The notes: a model not told the origin generated them from the letters alone. A DNA stretch of 7,697 nucleotides from Clostridiales bacterium (GCA_020859965.1 JAJBVF010000208.1:1-7697); one strand, 5' to 3'; counted from the first letter of the stretch, positions 1 through 5,753 are shown. Translations and numbers: made by a program.

Positions 1-409
1 GATGAATGCTGCCGCAAATGCCGCGTTTCGAATCCGCCTCCGGATAGAGCCAGGTCACATGCAGGCCGTTTAAAAATGCCGCGTGATAAGCTGCCTTGTG
101 ACTGTTGCGCGCCATCAGTATCCGTCCGCCTCGCCGGACGGAAGCGGACACAGCCGCAAGAATCCCGCAGGTGCTGCCATTCACCAGATAATAAGTCGCA
201 TCTGCCCCATACAGCCTTGCCGCACGTTCCTGCGCCTGCAAAAGAATCCCTTCCGGGTGATGAAGATTGTCAAATCCCTCAATTTCCGTAATATCAATTG
301 AAAATGGATGTTCAAAATGGCTGATCTGGCGCTTATGCCCCGGCATATGCAGCGGATAGGCATCCGATGACACATATTCTGTTAACCGGTCCAGTAAATA
401 CTCGCTCAA
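1..409 (-). CDS. Orn/Lys/Arg decarboxylase-family PLP enzyme, N-terminal part (runs off left edge)
   Basis: This is the first 136 residues of a fold-type I PLP enzyme of the Orn/Lys/Arg decarboxylase major-domain family (SpeA/YaaO-like). Family hallmarks are visible in order: PLHMPGHK at residues 19-26, DITEIEGFDNLHHPEG at 39-54, the phosphate-binding loop LVNGSTCGI at 75-83, and ARNSHKAAYHA at 100-110, whose His in known members stacks on the PLP ring. The catalytic Lys would lie beyond the edge. The start is TTG at 409-407, chosen because GGGGAG sits 7 bases upstream and the family's N-terminal pattern begins directly after it; there is no in-frame ATG until residue 22, inside the conserved PLHMPGHK motif. 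The gene starts 18 bases after the stop of the deacetylase gene, so the two are probably co-transcribed. Known members decarboxylate lysine, arginine or ornithine in polyamine metabolism. The substrate cannot be read from this fragment. Confidence 0.9.
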   Translation of the reverse strand, partial: MSEYLLDRLTEYVSSDAYPLHMPGHKRQISHFEHPFSIDITEIEGFDNLHHPEGILLQAQERAARLYGADATYYLVNGSTCGILAAVSASVRRGGRILMARNSHKAAYHAAFLNGLHVTWLYPEADSKRGICGSIH

Positions 410-416
410 ATAAATT

Positions 417-422
417 CTCCCC
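417..422 (-). promoter_or_regulatory. Ribosome binding site deciding the TTG start of the decarboxylase gene
   Basis: On the minus strand GGGGAG lies 7 bases before TTG at 409. It sits in the 18-base gap after the upstream gene's stop codon. It fixes the non-ATG start, because no in-frame ATG occurs nearby. Confidence 0.75.
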
Positions 423-427
423 TTTTT

Positions 428-1240
428 TCACAGCAGATCCTCCAGTTTTCCAAACGAATAACCCATATCTTCCCACTTTGTCAGAAGTTCATCAAGTATC
501 GCTGCATTGGTCGAAGAAGTATTATGCAGCAGCACGATTGCGCCCGGGTGAATTCGCCCCAGCAGTTTTTCAAAGGCCTCTTCCTTTGTCGGCTGCTGAT
601 CCTGATACCAGTCTACATAAGCCAGGCTCCAGAAAAAGGTCTTATACCCCAGTTCCTGCGCCATCTGAAGATTACTCTCGCTGTATTTTCCCTGAGGCGG
701 CCGGTAATATTTCGTAATATTCTTCCCGGTCGCTTCTGTGAACAGCGCTTCCAGTTCTTCCATTTCCGCCTGAAAGGAAGCCATATCTGAAATAGCGGAC
801 ATATCCGGATGATGCGCAGTATGGTTCCCTACCGTATGCCCTTCCTCCAGCATCCGGCAGACAAGCTTTGGATTGTCTGAAACAAAATTACCCACAACAA
901 AAAAAGTCGCGGAAACTCCGTGTTTTTTCAGGGCTTCCAGAATCGTTGGCGTATTTCCGTTCTCGTACCCACAGTCAAAAGTCAGATAAAGGATTTTTTC
1001 CTCCGTATCTCCGGCATAATACGCGTCAAACTGCGCCAGCTCTTCTTTTGTCGCATTCGCCACCGGAGGTTCTCCTTCCTCCTGAAAGCTTAAGCCCCAG
1101 CTTCCCTCAGTGGAAACCGGTACGCTCTCTTCTGGCATGTTCAGAATAGCCGCCAGCCTTCCGGCAAAAAACGCGGCGATAAACAAAACTGCCACCGCCG
1201 CCTTTTTCCATGAACCATATTGTTTTAATTGAAAGATCAT
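428..1240 (-). CDS. pdaA: PdaA-type polysaccharide (peptidoglycan) deacetylase, membrane-anchored
   Basis: This is a 270-residue NodB-fold deacetylase most like the delta-lactam-biosynthetic de-N-acetylase PdaA, which removes acetyl groups from muramic acid on the outer side of the membrane. A Lys-Lys-preceded hydrophobic segment at about residues 12-33 looks like an uncleaved signal anchor. Family motifs follow in order: TFDCGYENG at 87-95, where the first Asp (89) is the expected catalytic base; NHTAHHPD at 139-146 with metal-ligand His140 and His144; YRPPQGKYS at 179-187; FWSLAYVDW at 203-211; and LLHNTSSTNA at 237-246. The second Asp of the usual NodB TFDDG motif is Cys here; PdaA enzymes also differ at this position (Asn in B. 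subtilis). I chose ATG at 1240 because AGGA lies 7 bases upstream. A TTG at 1291 would add 17 residues and is less well supported. The decarboxylase gene follows after 18 bases. PdaA is classically a spore-cortex enzyme, but that role is only inferred here. Confidence 0.88.
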   Translation of the reverse strand: MIFQLKQYGSWKKAAVAVLFIAAFFAGRLAAILNMPEESVPVSTEGSWGLSFQEEGEPPVANATKEELAQFDAYYAGDTEEKILYLTFDCGYENGNTPTILEALKKHGVSATFFVVGNFVSDNPKLVCRMLEEGHTVGNHTAHHPDMSAISDMASFQAEMEELEALFTEATGKNITKYYRPPQGKYSESNLQMAQELGYKTFFWSLAYVDWYQDQQPTKEEAFEKLLGRIHPGAIVLLHNTSSTNAAILDELLTKWEDMGYSFGKLEDLL

Positions 1241-1312
1241 TTCACTGTCCTGATAAGAGTTTACTGCAATATATGCGCTCTTTCCGGACAATATGTTTCA
1301 AACCGCCTTCCC

Positions 1313-1318
1313 ATTAAA
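1313..1318 (-). promoter_or_regulatory. Candidate extended -10 promoter for the deacetylase-decarboxylase pair
   Basis: On the minus strand TGC followed by TTTAAT forms an extended -10 element (five of six bases match TATAAT) in the short gap between the foldase stop and the deacetylase start. The best -35 match, TTGTTT at 1343-1338, has a long 19-base spacer, so this is a weak call. If it is inactive, all three minus-strand genes would be read from the foldase promoter. I see no convincing terminator in the gap. Confidence 0.3.
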
Positions 1319-1350
1319 GCATGAGAAAACACTCAGGAAACAATTTCCCC

Positions 1351-2700
1351 TCAGCCTTCTGTCTGGGCATCTGTTTCCGCCTCAGTCTCTGCTTCCGTAC
1401 CGGCTTCGGTCTCTGCTTCTGCTTCGGTATCCGCCGCTTCCGTCTCTGCCTCAGTTTCTGCTTCGGTATCCGCTTCCGTCTCCGCCTCTGCATCAGTGTC
1501 TGCTTCCGTATCAGCTTCTGCAGCATCCAGATCGGTCTCGCTCTCTGTCTCATCTTCACTGATCACTTCGATCACAGCATTCTCCTCAAGGAAAGCAAAC
1601 ACCTTGTCCAGCAGAATGTAGCGTCTCATCTCCGTCTCACCATAGTCTGCTTCCATCTCTTCACCGGAATCATATCCGTACTCTTCCGCGTATTCAGCAA
1701 GCCCGGTCTCATATTCTTCGTCAGACAGCTCCAGACCTTCCGTATCAGCCACAGCCATCAGAAGCATTTCCTCCTCAAGGCTTGATTCAACAGAAGCTGT
1801 CAGTGCTTCCTCAAAAGATTCCGTCGATTCATATCCCATATAATCCACGATAAACTCTTCGTATTCAACTGAATAAGCTTCAGCCCAGTACTCATAATAG
1901 TCAACAGCGCTGTTTACAGAATAAGCCACAACATCTTCCGGATAACCGTTCACTGAAGAATTTGCCACAAGCGCTTCCAGTATCGCTTCCTGAATATAAT
2001 ACTCTTCCTCTTCCGCAGCATCTTCTTCCAGATATTCACGGATATAAGCCAGCCAGGAGTCCACATCCGTATACTCTCCATCCGTTGCGGTGTCTACCAC
2101 TTCATCAGACAGCTCCGGTACGCTCAGTATGCCATTCACAGTAACTGTAAAAACTACGTCCTGTCCGGCAAGCTCTTCATAATAATTCTCCGGGAAGGTC
2201 AGCTCAAGATCCACCGTCTCGCCCACTTCCACACCAATCAGGCCTTCCTCAAAGCCATCAATAAAAGTACCGGATCCAATCTCAAGATCATAATCCCCGG
2301 AACCACCGTCAAATTCTTCTCCATCTATCGTCCCAACATAGGAAATCGATGCCGTATCGCCCTCCTGCACTGTACCTTCCGTCAGTGTCTCCACAGCATC
2401 CGAATAGCTGATCAGATCATTCGCCTCGGCAAGTACATCCTCATCCGTGACTTCTGTAGCTTCTACCTCAACCGACAATCCCAGATACTCGCCAAGCTCT
2501 ACGTAATCCAGAGCATTGTATGTCGGGCGCTCCGCCTCCGTCTCAGCTTCTGTTTCATCCTCTGTACTGTCTTCCTCTTCTGCCGCGTCCTCTGTGGAGG
2601 CTGCTTCCGTCTCTTCTTCCGCCATCACAACAGCAGAAGAACCTCCAACTGCCAGAACACAGGCGCACATCATCGCTGTTAAAAAGTATTTTCTTTTCAT
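1351..2700 (-). CDS. Exported trigger-factor-like FKBP peptidyl-prolyl isomerase, hyperacidic
   Basis: This 449-residue protein is probably an extracytoplasmic foldase. Residues 1-27 form a signal peptide (MKRK, then a hydrophobic core, with a likely signal peptidase I site after VVMA). An acidic TEA/EED linker fills 28-57. An FKBP-type isomerase domain of the kind found in trigger factor spans about 112-192, recognised by EGDTASISYVGTIDGEEFDGG, IGSGTFIDGFEEGLIG and LTFPENYYEELAGQ. A trigger-factor C-terminal-like helical region spans about 195-380, and a low-complexity Thr-Glu-Ala tail spans 381-449. Ordinary trigger factor is cytoplasmic and binds the ribosome; this one lacks the N-terminal ribosome-binding domain and has a signal peptide instead. 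The mature part has only five Arg/Lys and no Cys or His that I can find. ATG at 2700 is chosen over upstream in-frame codons because AGGAAGGA precedes it and the signal peptide starts there. The function is inferred from domains. It could be a general secretion foldase analogous to PrsA. Confidence 0.85.
   Translation of the reverse strand: MKRKYFLTAMMCACVLAVGGSSAVVMAEEETEAASTEDAAEEEDSTEDETEAETEAERPTYNALDYVELGEYLGLSVEVEATEVTDEDVLAEANDLISYSDAVETLTEGTVQEGDTASISYVGTIDGEEFDGGSGDYDLEIGSGTFIDGFEEGLIGVEVGETVDLELTFPENYYEELAGQDVVFTVTVNGILSVPELSDEVVDTATDGEYTDVDSWLAYIREYLEEDAAEEEEYYIQEAILEALVANSSVNGYPEDVVAYSVNSAVDYYEYWAEAYSVEYEEFIVDYMGYESTESFEEALTASVESSLEEEMLLMAVADTEGLELSDEEYETGLAEYAEEYGYDSGEEMEADYGETEMRRYILLDKVFAFLEENAVIEVISEDETESETDLDAAEADTEADTDAEAETEADTEAETEAETEAADTEAEAETEAGTEAETEAETDAQTEG
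1354..1560 (-). repeat. Low-complexity Thr-Glu-Ala coding repeat at the foldase C-terminus
   Basis: The last 69 codons of the foldase encode imperfect TEAE, DTEA and ETEA units, with almost no hydrophobic residues, and are probably disordered. At DNA level on the plus strand a 17-base unit TCTGCTTCGGTATCCGC occurs twice (about 1423 and 1465), surrounded by shorter near-copies of CTCTGCTTCCGT type. Such tracts can expand or contract by slippage in multiples of three bases without breaking the frame. Confidence 0.85.
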
Positions 2701-2751
2701 ATAATTTATCCTTCCTTTGCTATGATATCTGTTAAACAAAATCATGTGGAC

Positions 2752-2757
2752 AGTATA
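2752..2757 (-). promoter_or_regulatory. Candidate extended -10 promoter for the exported foldase
   Basis: On the minus strand TGT followed by TATACT (five of six bases match TATAAT) makes an extended -10 element, about 52 bases before the ATG at 2700. The predicted transcript start is near 2745, giving a leader of about 45 bases that contains AGGAAGGA. No good -35 box sits at 17 bases, which extended -10 promoters tolerate. The surrounding DNA is clearly AT-rich. Confidence 0.45.
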
Positions 2758-2834
2758 ACATATCTGTTCTGCTTTTACAGCAAAAAATTCGATTTTAAGA
2801 AAAAATACATATTTCCGGCTTCTGAAAAACACTA

Positions 2835-2850
2835 TTGAGTTTTTTCTCAA
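2835..2850. repeat. Small inverted repeat overlapping the -35 region
   Basis: TTGAG, six T bases, then CTCAA: a 5-base inverted repeat starting exactly at the -35 box and ending in the spacer. It could be a repressor site, or chance in AT-rich DNA. It is too short to be decisive. Confidence 0.35.
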
Positions 2851-2863
2851 AGAATGATAGAAT
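2835..2863 (+). promoter_or_regulatory. Sigma-A-type promoter for the membrane protein gene
   Basis: TTGAGT at 2835-2840 and TAGAAT at 2858-2863 are separated by exactly 17 bases, and TG is placed as an extended -10 (TGATAGAAT). Four of six and five of six bases match the consensus. The predicted start is near 2870, about 27 bases before the ATG at 2897. The -35 and spacer overlap a TTGAG/CTCAA inverted repeat at 2835-2850. Confidence 0.65.
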
Positions 2864-2896
2864 GAGTTTTGAAATCTGGTGTTCACGGAGGTACAT

Positions 2897-3418
2897 ATGT
2901 CAACTTTTCTTAAAGTATTACTCATTATTCTGATCATACTGGTCGTTGCGCTTGTCGTTCTCTATTTTGTCGGCAGGCGGATGCAAAAAAGACAGGTAGC
3001 TCAGCAGGAGCAGATGGAAGCTGCAAAGCAGACCGTTTCCATGCTGATCATAGATAAGAAGATGATGCCGATCAAGCAGTCCGGACTTCCGCAGATGGTG
3101 ATCGACCAGACGCCAAAGCTGATGCGCCGTTCGAAGCTCCCGATCGTCAAAGCCAAAGTCGGTCCCCGTGTGATGACACTGGTAGCTGACTCGAAGATTT
3201 TTGAAGATATTCCTGTCAAGAGAGAGATCAAAGCGGTAGTGAGCGGCATTTATATCATGGAGATCAAGAGTGTCCGCGGCGGTGCTCCGGCCAAAGAGTC
3301 CAAAAACAAAAAGCCGAAGCTTCGCGATCGCCTCGCATCATTTGCTTCACGAAAGCAGAAAGAGCTGGATGAAGAAGAGAAGCAGGTGAAGGCTCAGAAA
3401 GCCAAAAAAGTTAAATAA
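2897..3418 (+). CDS. Conserved-looking membrane-anchored basic protein of unknown function
   Basis: I do not recognise a characterised family for this 173-residue protein, although it resembles hypothetical proteins I associate with Lachnospiraceae. Residues 6-26 form one strongly hydrophobic membrane segment, followed at once by RRMQKR. By the positive-inside rule this puts the rest of the protein in the cytoplasm. Residues 46-126 look like a compact folded domain with many hydrophobic positions (VSMLIIDKK, LPQMVIDQTP, LPIVKAKVGPRVMTLVADSK, IKAVVSGIYIMEIK). Residues 130-173 are a Lys-rich, charged, probably helical tail ending KAKKVK. ATG at 2897 is preceded by GGAGG at a good distance; an in-frame GTG at 2879 lies upstream of that ribosome site and is unlikely. 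The gene has its own promoter and terminator, so it is a single-gene unit divergent from the exported foldase. No enzymatic motif is visible. Confidence 0.85.
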   Translation: MSTFLKVLLIILIILVVALVVLYFVGRRMQKRQVAQQEQMEAAKQTVSMLIIDKKMMPIKQSGLPQMVIDQTPKLMRRSKLPIVKAKVGPRVMTLVADSKIFEDIPVKREIKAVVSGIYIMEIKSVRGGAPAKESKNKKPKLRDRLASFASRKQKELDEEEKQVKAQKAKKVK

Positions 3419-3430
3419 TTTCCGTTGGAG

Positions 3431-3471
3431 AATCCGTTGCGACGGCATATGCCGATGCAGCGGATTTTTTT
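3431..3471 (+). terminator. Strong intrinsic terminator after the membrane protein gene
   Basis: A hairpin spans 3431-3466: AATCCGTTGC pairs with GCAGCGGATT (one G-T wobble), then, past a G-T pair and an A-A mismatch, CGGC pairs with GCCG around an ATAT loop. Seven T bases follow on the plus strand (3465-3471). It begins 12 bases after the stop codon. On the minus strand the hairpin is not followed by a T run, so it should work in one direction only. Confidence 0.9.
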
Positions 3472-3607
3472 GCGCAGAGCCGGGAAAAGCATATCCCATG
3501 CAAAGCATGGGATGCCTGTATCTACAATCGGAGCTTGAGGCTTATCCCGTCCGAAGGACGAGAATACCACCCCGGCGAGGGGCATAACCCGGTGGGGAAG
3601 CTTTGCA
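3472..3607. other. Non-coding stretch rich in short inverted repeats, between converging genes
   Basis: No gene is supported here. The stretch holds a perfect 9-base stem (3493-3513), a 5-base stem CGTCC-GAA-GGACG (3548-3560), a CCCC-GGCGA-GGGG element (3570-3582) next to CCCGGTGGGG, and ATGCAAAGC at 3498-3506, which is exactly complementary to GCTTTGCAT at 3600-3608. It follows the stop of the DUF1934 gene on the minus strand, so part of it may end that operon's transcript, but no hairpin has a clear T run. A small dispersed intergenic repeat is an alternative. Confidence 0.5.
3493..3513. repeat. Perfect 9-base-stem inverted repeat
   Basis: ATCCCATGC, loop AAA, then GCATGGGAT. On the minus strand it is followed by ATATGCTTTTCCC, a poor T run, so it may be a weak terminator for the yigZ-murI-DUF1934 operon or an RNA 3'-end stabiliser. 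It could equally be part of a repeated intergenic element. Confidence 0.6.
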
Positions 3608-4099
3608 TCATGTCAGATGAAACAGCCCGCTGTCCTTCGCCATAATGCGAATCTGTATATGGCTGTCTGAGACATGCTCATAATTAATCTCCAGCGCATA
3701 ATCGACCCCAATTTCGATCAGATCGTCGCTCTCTCTTATCTGCATCTCATTTACATCAAAACCAGCGAGCATACTGCCGACCGGTGTATTATACCAGCTT
3801 GTATTTTTTGTATTTTCCTCGAAGATCATCTTTGTCTGGAAAGGGGCTTTTCTGATCACCTCAAGATGGCGATCCCGCAGAGTGATGCGGTTTTTGATCA
3901 CTGTATTTGTTTCTTCTTCCAGCTCTTCATATTCTACGTAATGCTTGCCATTGCGGAAATAATACTTCCCTGCGGAAATGAGTTCGACCGTGTCATCTTC
4001 GTCCTGACCCGGATTCTTATTCCCGGCCGGACCGGTATGAGAATCCGCTCCTTTTACGCTGTGAAGTCCTTTTACACTTACCAGTACATCTTTTGTCAT
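3608..4099 (-). CDS. DUF1934 protein, YwiB-like beta-barrel
   Basis: This 163-residue protein matches the DUF1934 (YwiB) family, a small lipocalin-like beta-barrel of unknown molecular function. Recognisable stretches are VLVSVKGLHSVKG at the N-terminus, DDTVELISAGKYYFRNGKHYVEYEE at about 35-59, MIFEENTKNTSWYNTPVGSMLAGF at about 91-114, and the closing strands IEIGVDYALEINYEHVSDSHIQIRI at about 128-152. Residues 18-34 (Gly, Asn, Asp and Pro rich) look like an inserted loop. ATG at 4099 is chosen because it lies one base past the murI stop (TGACATG) and GAGGA within the last murI codons is 8 bases away. A longer in-frame extension would overlap murI and has no support. The tight spacing implies translational coupling to murI. 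It is cytoplasmic, with no signal or membrane segment. Confidence 0.85.
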   Translation of the reverse strand: MTKDVLVSVKGLHSVKGADSHTGPAGNKNPGQDEDDTVELISAGKYYFRNGKHYVEYEELEEETNTVIKNRITLRDRHLEVIRKAPFQTKMIFEENTKNTSWYNTPVGSMLAGFDVNEMQIRESDDLIEIGVDYALEINYEHVSDSHIQIRIMAKDSGLFHLT

Positions 4100-4100
4100 G

Positions 4101-4940
4101 TCAATATTCCTCAATATTAATCTTCTGTATCGTCTCGATGTCGTAAGGCAGGATTGAATTTGCAAAGCTGCCGAATTTATCTGCCATATCGCTCACAAAG
4201 AAACGATAAGGTTCCGCAGTCAGCGGCTCTTCCGGCATATCCGGATTTGCAAGTCCTTCCCGCTCCAATAGCTCTCCCAGCTCTTTTGCCGTCTCATACG
4301 CAGGATTCACCAACGTAATCGAATCGCCAACCAGCTCCCGGATCAGGGAGCGCAAAAGCGGATAATGTGTACAGCCAAGAATCAGGCTGTCTATGTCTTT
4401 ATTCAGCAATTCGTCCAGATAACGCCGCGCCACCTCTTTTGTGACCGGATCCTTCAGCCAGCCTTCCTCGACAAGCGGGCAAAACAGCGGACACGCTTTT
4501 TCATAGACAGTAATCGAAGGATCCTGCTCATAAATCAGTTTTTTGTACATATGGCTGTTGATCGTGCTCTCCGTCCCAATCACCCCGATCCTGCGGTTGC
4601 TGGTCGAGGTCACTGCCACACGCGCTCCCGGACGGATCACTCCGATGATTGGAATATCCAGCTCCTTCTCCACTTCATCTAGTGCCAGCGCACTCGCAGT
4701 ATTGCAGGCGATCACGATCGCTTTAACCTCCTGTGTCCTCAGGAAATGAATGATCTGCTGGGAATAACGGACAATCGTATCTTTTGATTTGCTGCCATAG
4801 GGCACACGCGCTGTATCGCCAAAATATACAATATGTTCCTTCGGCAGATTTCTCATAATCTCACGGGCGACAGTCAGCCCGCCCACGCCGGAATCAAAGA
4901 CGCCGATCGACGCCCGGCAGTCTCCCCTCATATACTCCAT
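4101..4940 (-). CDS. murI: Glutamate racemase
   Basis: This 279-residue enzyme interconverts L- and D-glutamate, supplying D-Glu for the MurD step of peptidoglycan precursor synthesis in the cytoplasm. Family motifs are complete: GVFDSGVGGLTV at 13-24 with Asp16 and Ser17, YFGDTARVPYG at 39-49, VIACNTASA at 76-84 with catalytic Cys79, and LILGCTHYPLL at 186-196 with the second catalytic Cys190. Length is within the family's normal range. ATG at 4940 has AGAGG 8 bases upstream; a second ATG three codons in is too close to its own candidate site. The gene sits between yigZ (82 bases upstream) and the DUF1934 gene (one base downstream). No regulatory insert or truncation is seen. Confidence 0.97.
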   Translation of the reverse strand: MEYMRGDCRASIGVFDSGVGGLTVAREIMRNLPKEHIVYFGDTARVPYGSKSKDTIVRYSQQIIHFLRTQEVKAIVIACNTASALALDEVEKELDIPIIGVIRPGARVAVTSTSNRRIGVIGTESTINSHMYKKLIYEQDPSITVYEKACPLFCPLVEEGWLKDPVTKEVARRYLDELLNKDIDSLILGCTHYPLLRSLIRELVGDSITLVNPAYETAKELGELLEREGLANPDMPEEPLTAEPYRFFVSDMADKFGSFANSILPYDIETIQKINIEEY

Positions 4941-5022
4941 ATCTCAAACCTCTTTTCTGTGTCTATACCCGCCTGGCGGACTTTTCCCGCATCTATCTGC
5001 AATGATCCGGCAATTGTTTTCG
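4941..5022 (-). other. Short gap between yigZ and murI
   Basis: These 82 bases contain the murI ribosome site and two weak inverted repeats: CCGGCA/TGCCGG, whose first arm overlaps the yigZ stop, and CCGC-CAG-GCGG near 4970. Neither is followed by a T run, and I find no clear promoter. Read-through from yigZ into murI is the simplest reading. Confidence 0.4.
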
Positions 5023-5667
5023 TTATGCCGGAAACAAAATCGCCTCGCCATCGAGCAGCGCATATCTGACCGGCTCTTCTTCCGGAAATTCCGCACGGCC
5101 TGCCGTGCCCTCTGTCACAGCTTCCATCAGCGCTGCAGCCCGTTCCCTGGGAACAAGTACACGCAGCCTTACTATATCTGTATATTCTGAATTCAGTACC
5201 GGAATACCTCTCTGCCCAAGAAGATACTGTATTTTCCCGACACCATTATAATCCGTCTGAATCAGGAGGCTGATTCCTTCCTGCTTTTCCAGAACCACAC
5301 TGTTCTTCAGGCCTTCCTGCACCGCCTTCGAATACGCGCGCACCAGGCCCCCCGTCCCAAGAAGAACTCCGCCAAAATAGCGCGTCACTACCACTGCCAT
5401 GTTGTGAACATCCGCGCCAAGCAGCACATCCAGCATCGGCCTTCCGGCCGTCCCCTGCGGTTCCCCATCGTCACTGCATCGCTGCAGCTCCTGCCGTTCC
5501 CCGATTACATACGCAAAACAGTTGTGCCGCGCGTCCCAGTATTTTTTCTTCGTGGCGGCTATAAACTCCAGCGCTGCCTCCTCACTGTCGACTGGCCGGA
5601 TCGTCGCAATAAAGCGGGATTTTTTTTCGACAATCTCGGCTTCGCCGCCCTCATATATAATCTTCAT
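5023..5667 (-). CDS. yigZ: YigZ/IMPACT-family protein (UPF0029 plus DUF1949)
   Basis: This 214-residue protein matches the bacterial YigZ (YvyE) family, related to eukaryotic IMPACT, a regulator of the Gcn2 kinase. The N-terminal UPF0029 domain spans about 16-125. It shows KKSRFIATIRPV at 15-26, KKYWDARHNCFAYVIG at 41-56, the signature RCSDDGEPQGTAGRPMLDVL at 63-82, and VVVTRYFGGVLLGTGGLVRAYS at 92-113. A DUF1949-type alpha/beta domain follows at about 135-195. The biochemical role in bacteria is not settled; links to translation have been proposed. ATG at 5667 is supported by GGAG 10 bases upstream of the start and by MKIIYEGG, which aligns with the family's beginning. It is cytoplasmic. It is first in a likely yigZ-murI-DUF1934 operon and divergent from the PBP gene. 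Confidence 0.92.
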   Translation of the reverse strand: MKIIYEGGEAEIVEKKSRFIATIRPVDSEEAALEFIAATKKKYWDARHNCFAYVIGERQELQRCSDDGEPQGTAGRPMLDVLLGADVHNMAVVVTRYFGGVLLGTGGLVRAYSKAVQEGLKNSVVLEKQEGISLLIQTDYNGVGKIQYLLGQRGIPVLNSEYTDIVRLRVLVPRERAAALMEAVTEGTAGRAEFPEEEPVRYALLDGEAILFPA

Positions 5668-5694
5668 TTATCTCTCCATTTCTGCTTTCCATAC

Positions 5695-5712
5695 TTTTGC
5701 GCCGCCGCAAAA
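5695..5712. repeat. Inverted repeat in the yigZ leader / divergent promoter region
   Basis: TTTTGCGCCGCCGCAAAA: a 7-base stem TTTTGCG/CGCAAAA around a 4-base loop. In minus-strand orientation it would lie in the yigZ leader, upstream of the ribosome site. It could be an operator or a leader hairpin. No T run follows on either strand. Confidence 0.5.
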
Positions 5713-5724
5713 TTCTTACAGGTT

Positions 5725-5753
5725 ATCTTACTGCAAAATCCGGGGAATAGCAA
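5725..5753 (-). promoter_or_regulatory. Candidate promoter for the yigZ-murI-DUF1934 operon
   Basis: On the minus strand TTGCTA (5753-5748) and TAAGAT (5730-5725) are separated by 17 bases. Each matches the sigma-A consensus at four of six positions. The predicted leader is about 50 bases and would include the 5695-5712 inverted repeat. Confidence 0.35.

Noticed and set aside
1320..1350. Hairpin-like sequences between the foldase stop and the deacetylase start as a terminator
   Set aside because: GGAAA-TTG-TTTCC and TGAG/CTCA stems are only four or five bases and have no T run after them on the minus strand.
1354..1560. CRISPR-like or tandem-repeat array
   Set aside because: The repeats are in frame, imperfect and without unique spacers; they encode the acidic tail of a protein.
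1321..1785. Plus-strand open frame of 154 codons opposite the foldase C-terminus
   Set aside because: Its Phe/Cys/Arg/Leu-rich composition is the antisense reading of the Thr-Glu-Ala repeat and acidic codons; the minus-strand frame has a signal peptide, domains and a ribosome site.
2614..2700. Lipoprotein signal (lipobox) at the foldase N-terminus
   Set aside because: Cys residues at 12 and 14 sit too early in the hydrophobic core and lack a Leu-Ala/Ser-Gly/Ala-Cys context; the site after VVMA fits signal peptidase I better.
2701..2937. N-terminal extension of the foldase by 79 residues from an upstream in-frame codon
   Set aside because: It would place a signal peptide internally, cross the predicted promoter and overlap the divergent gene; ATG at 2700 has an excellent ribosome site.
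3394..3585. Minus-strand open frame of 63 codons across the terminator and hairpin cluster
   Set aside because: It has no recognisable domain, overlaps the end of a well-supported plus-strand gene and its terminator, and its content follows from the inverted repeats.
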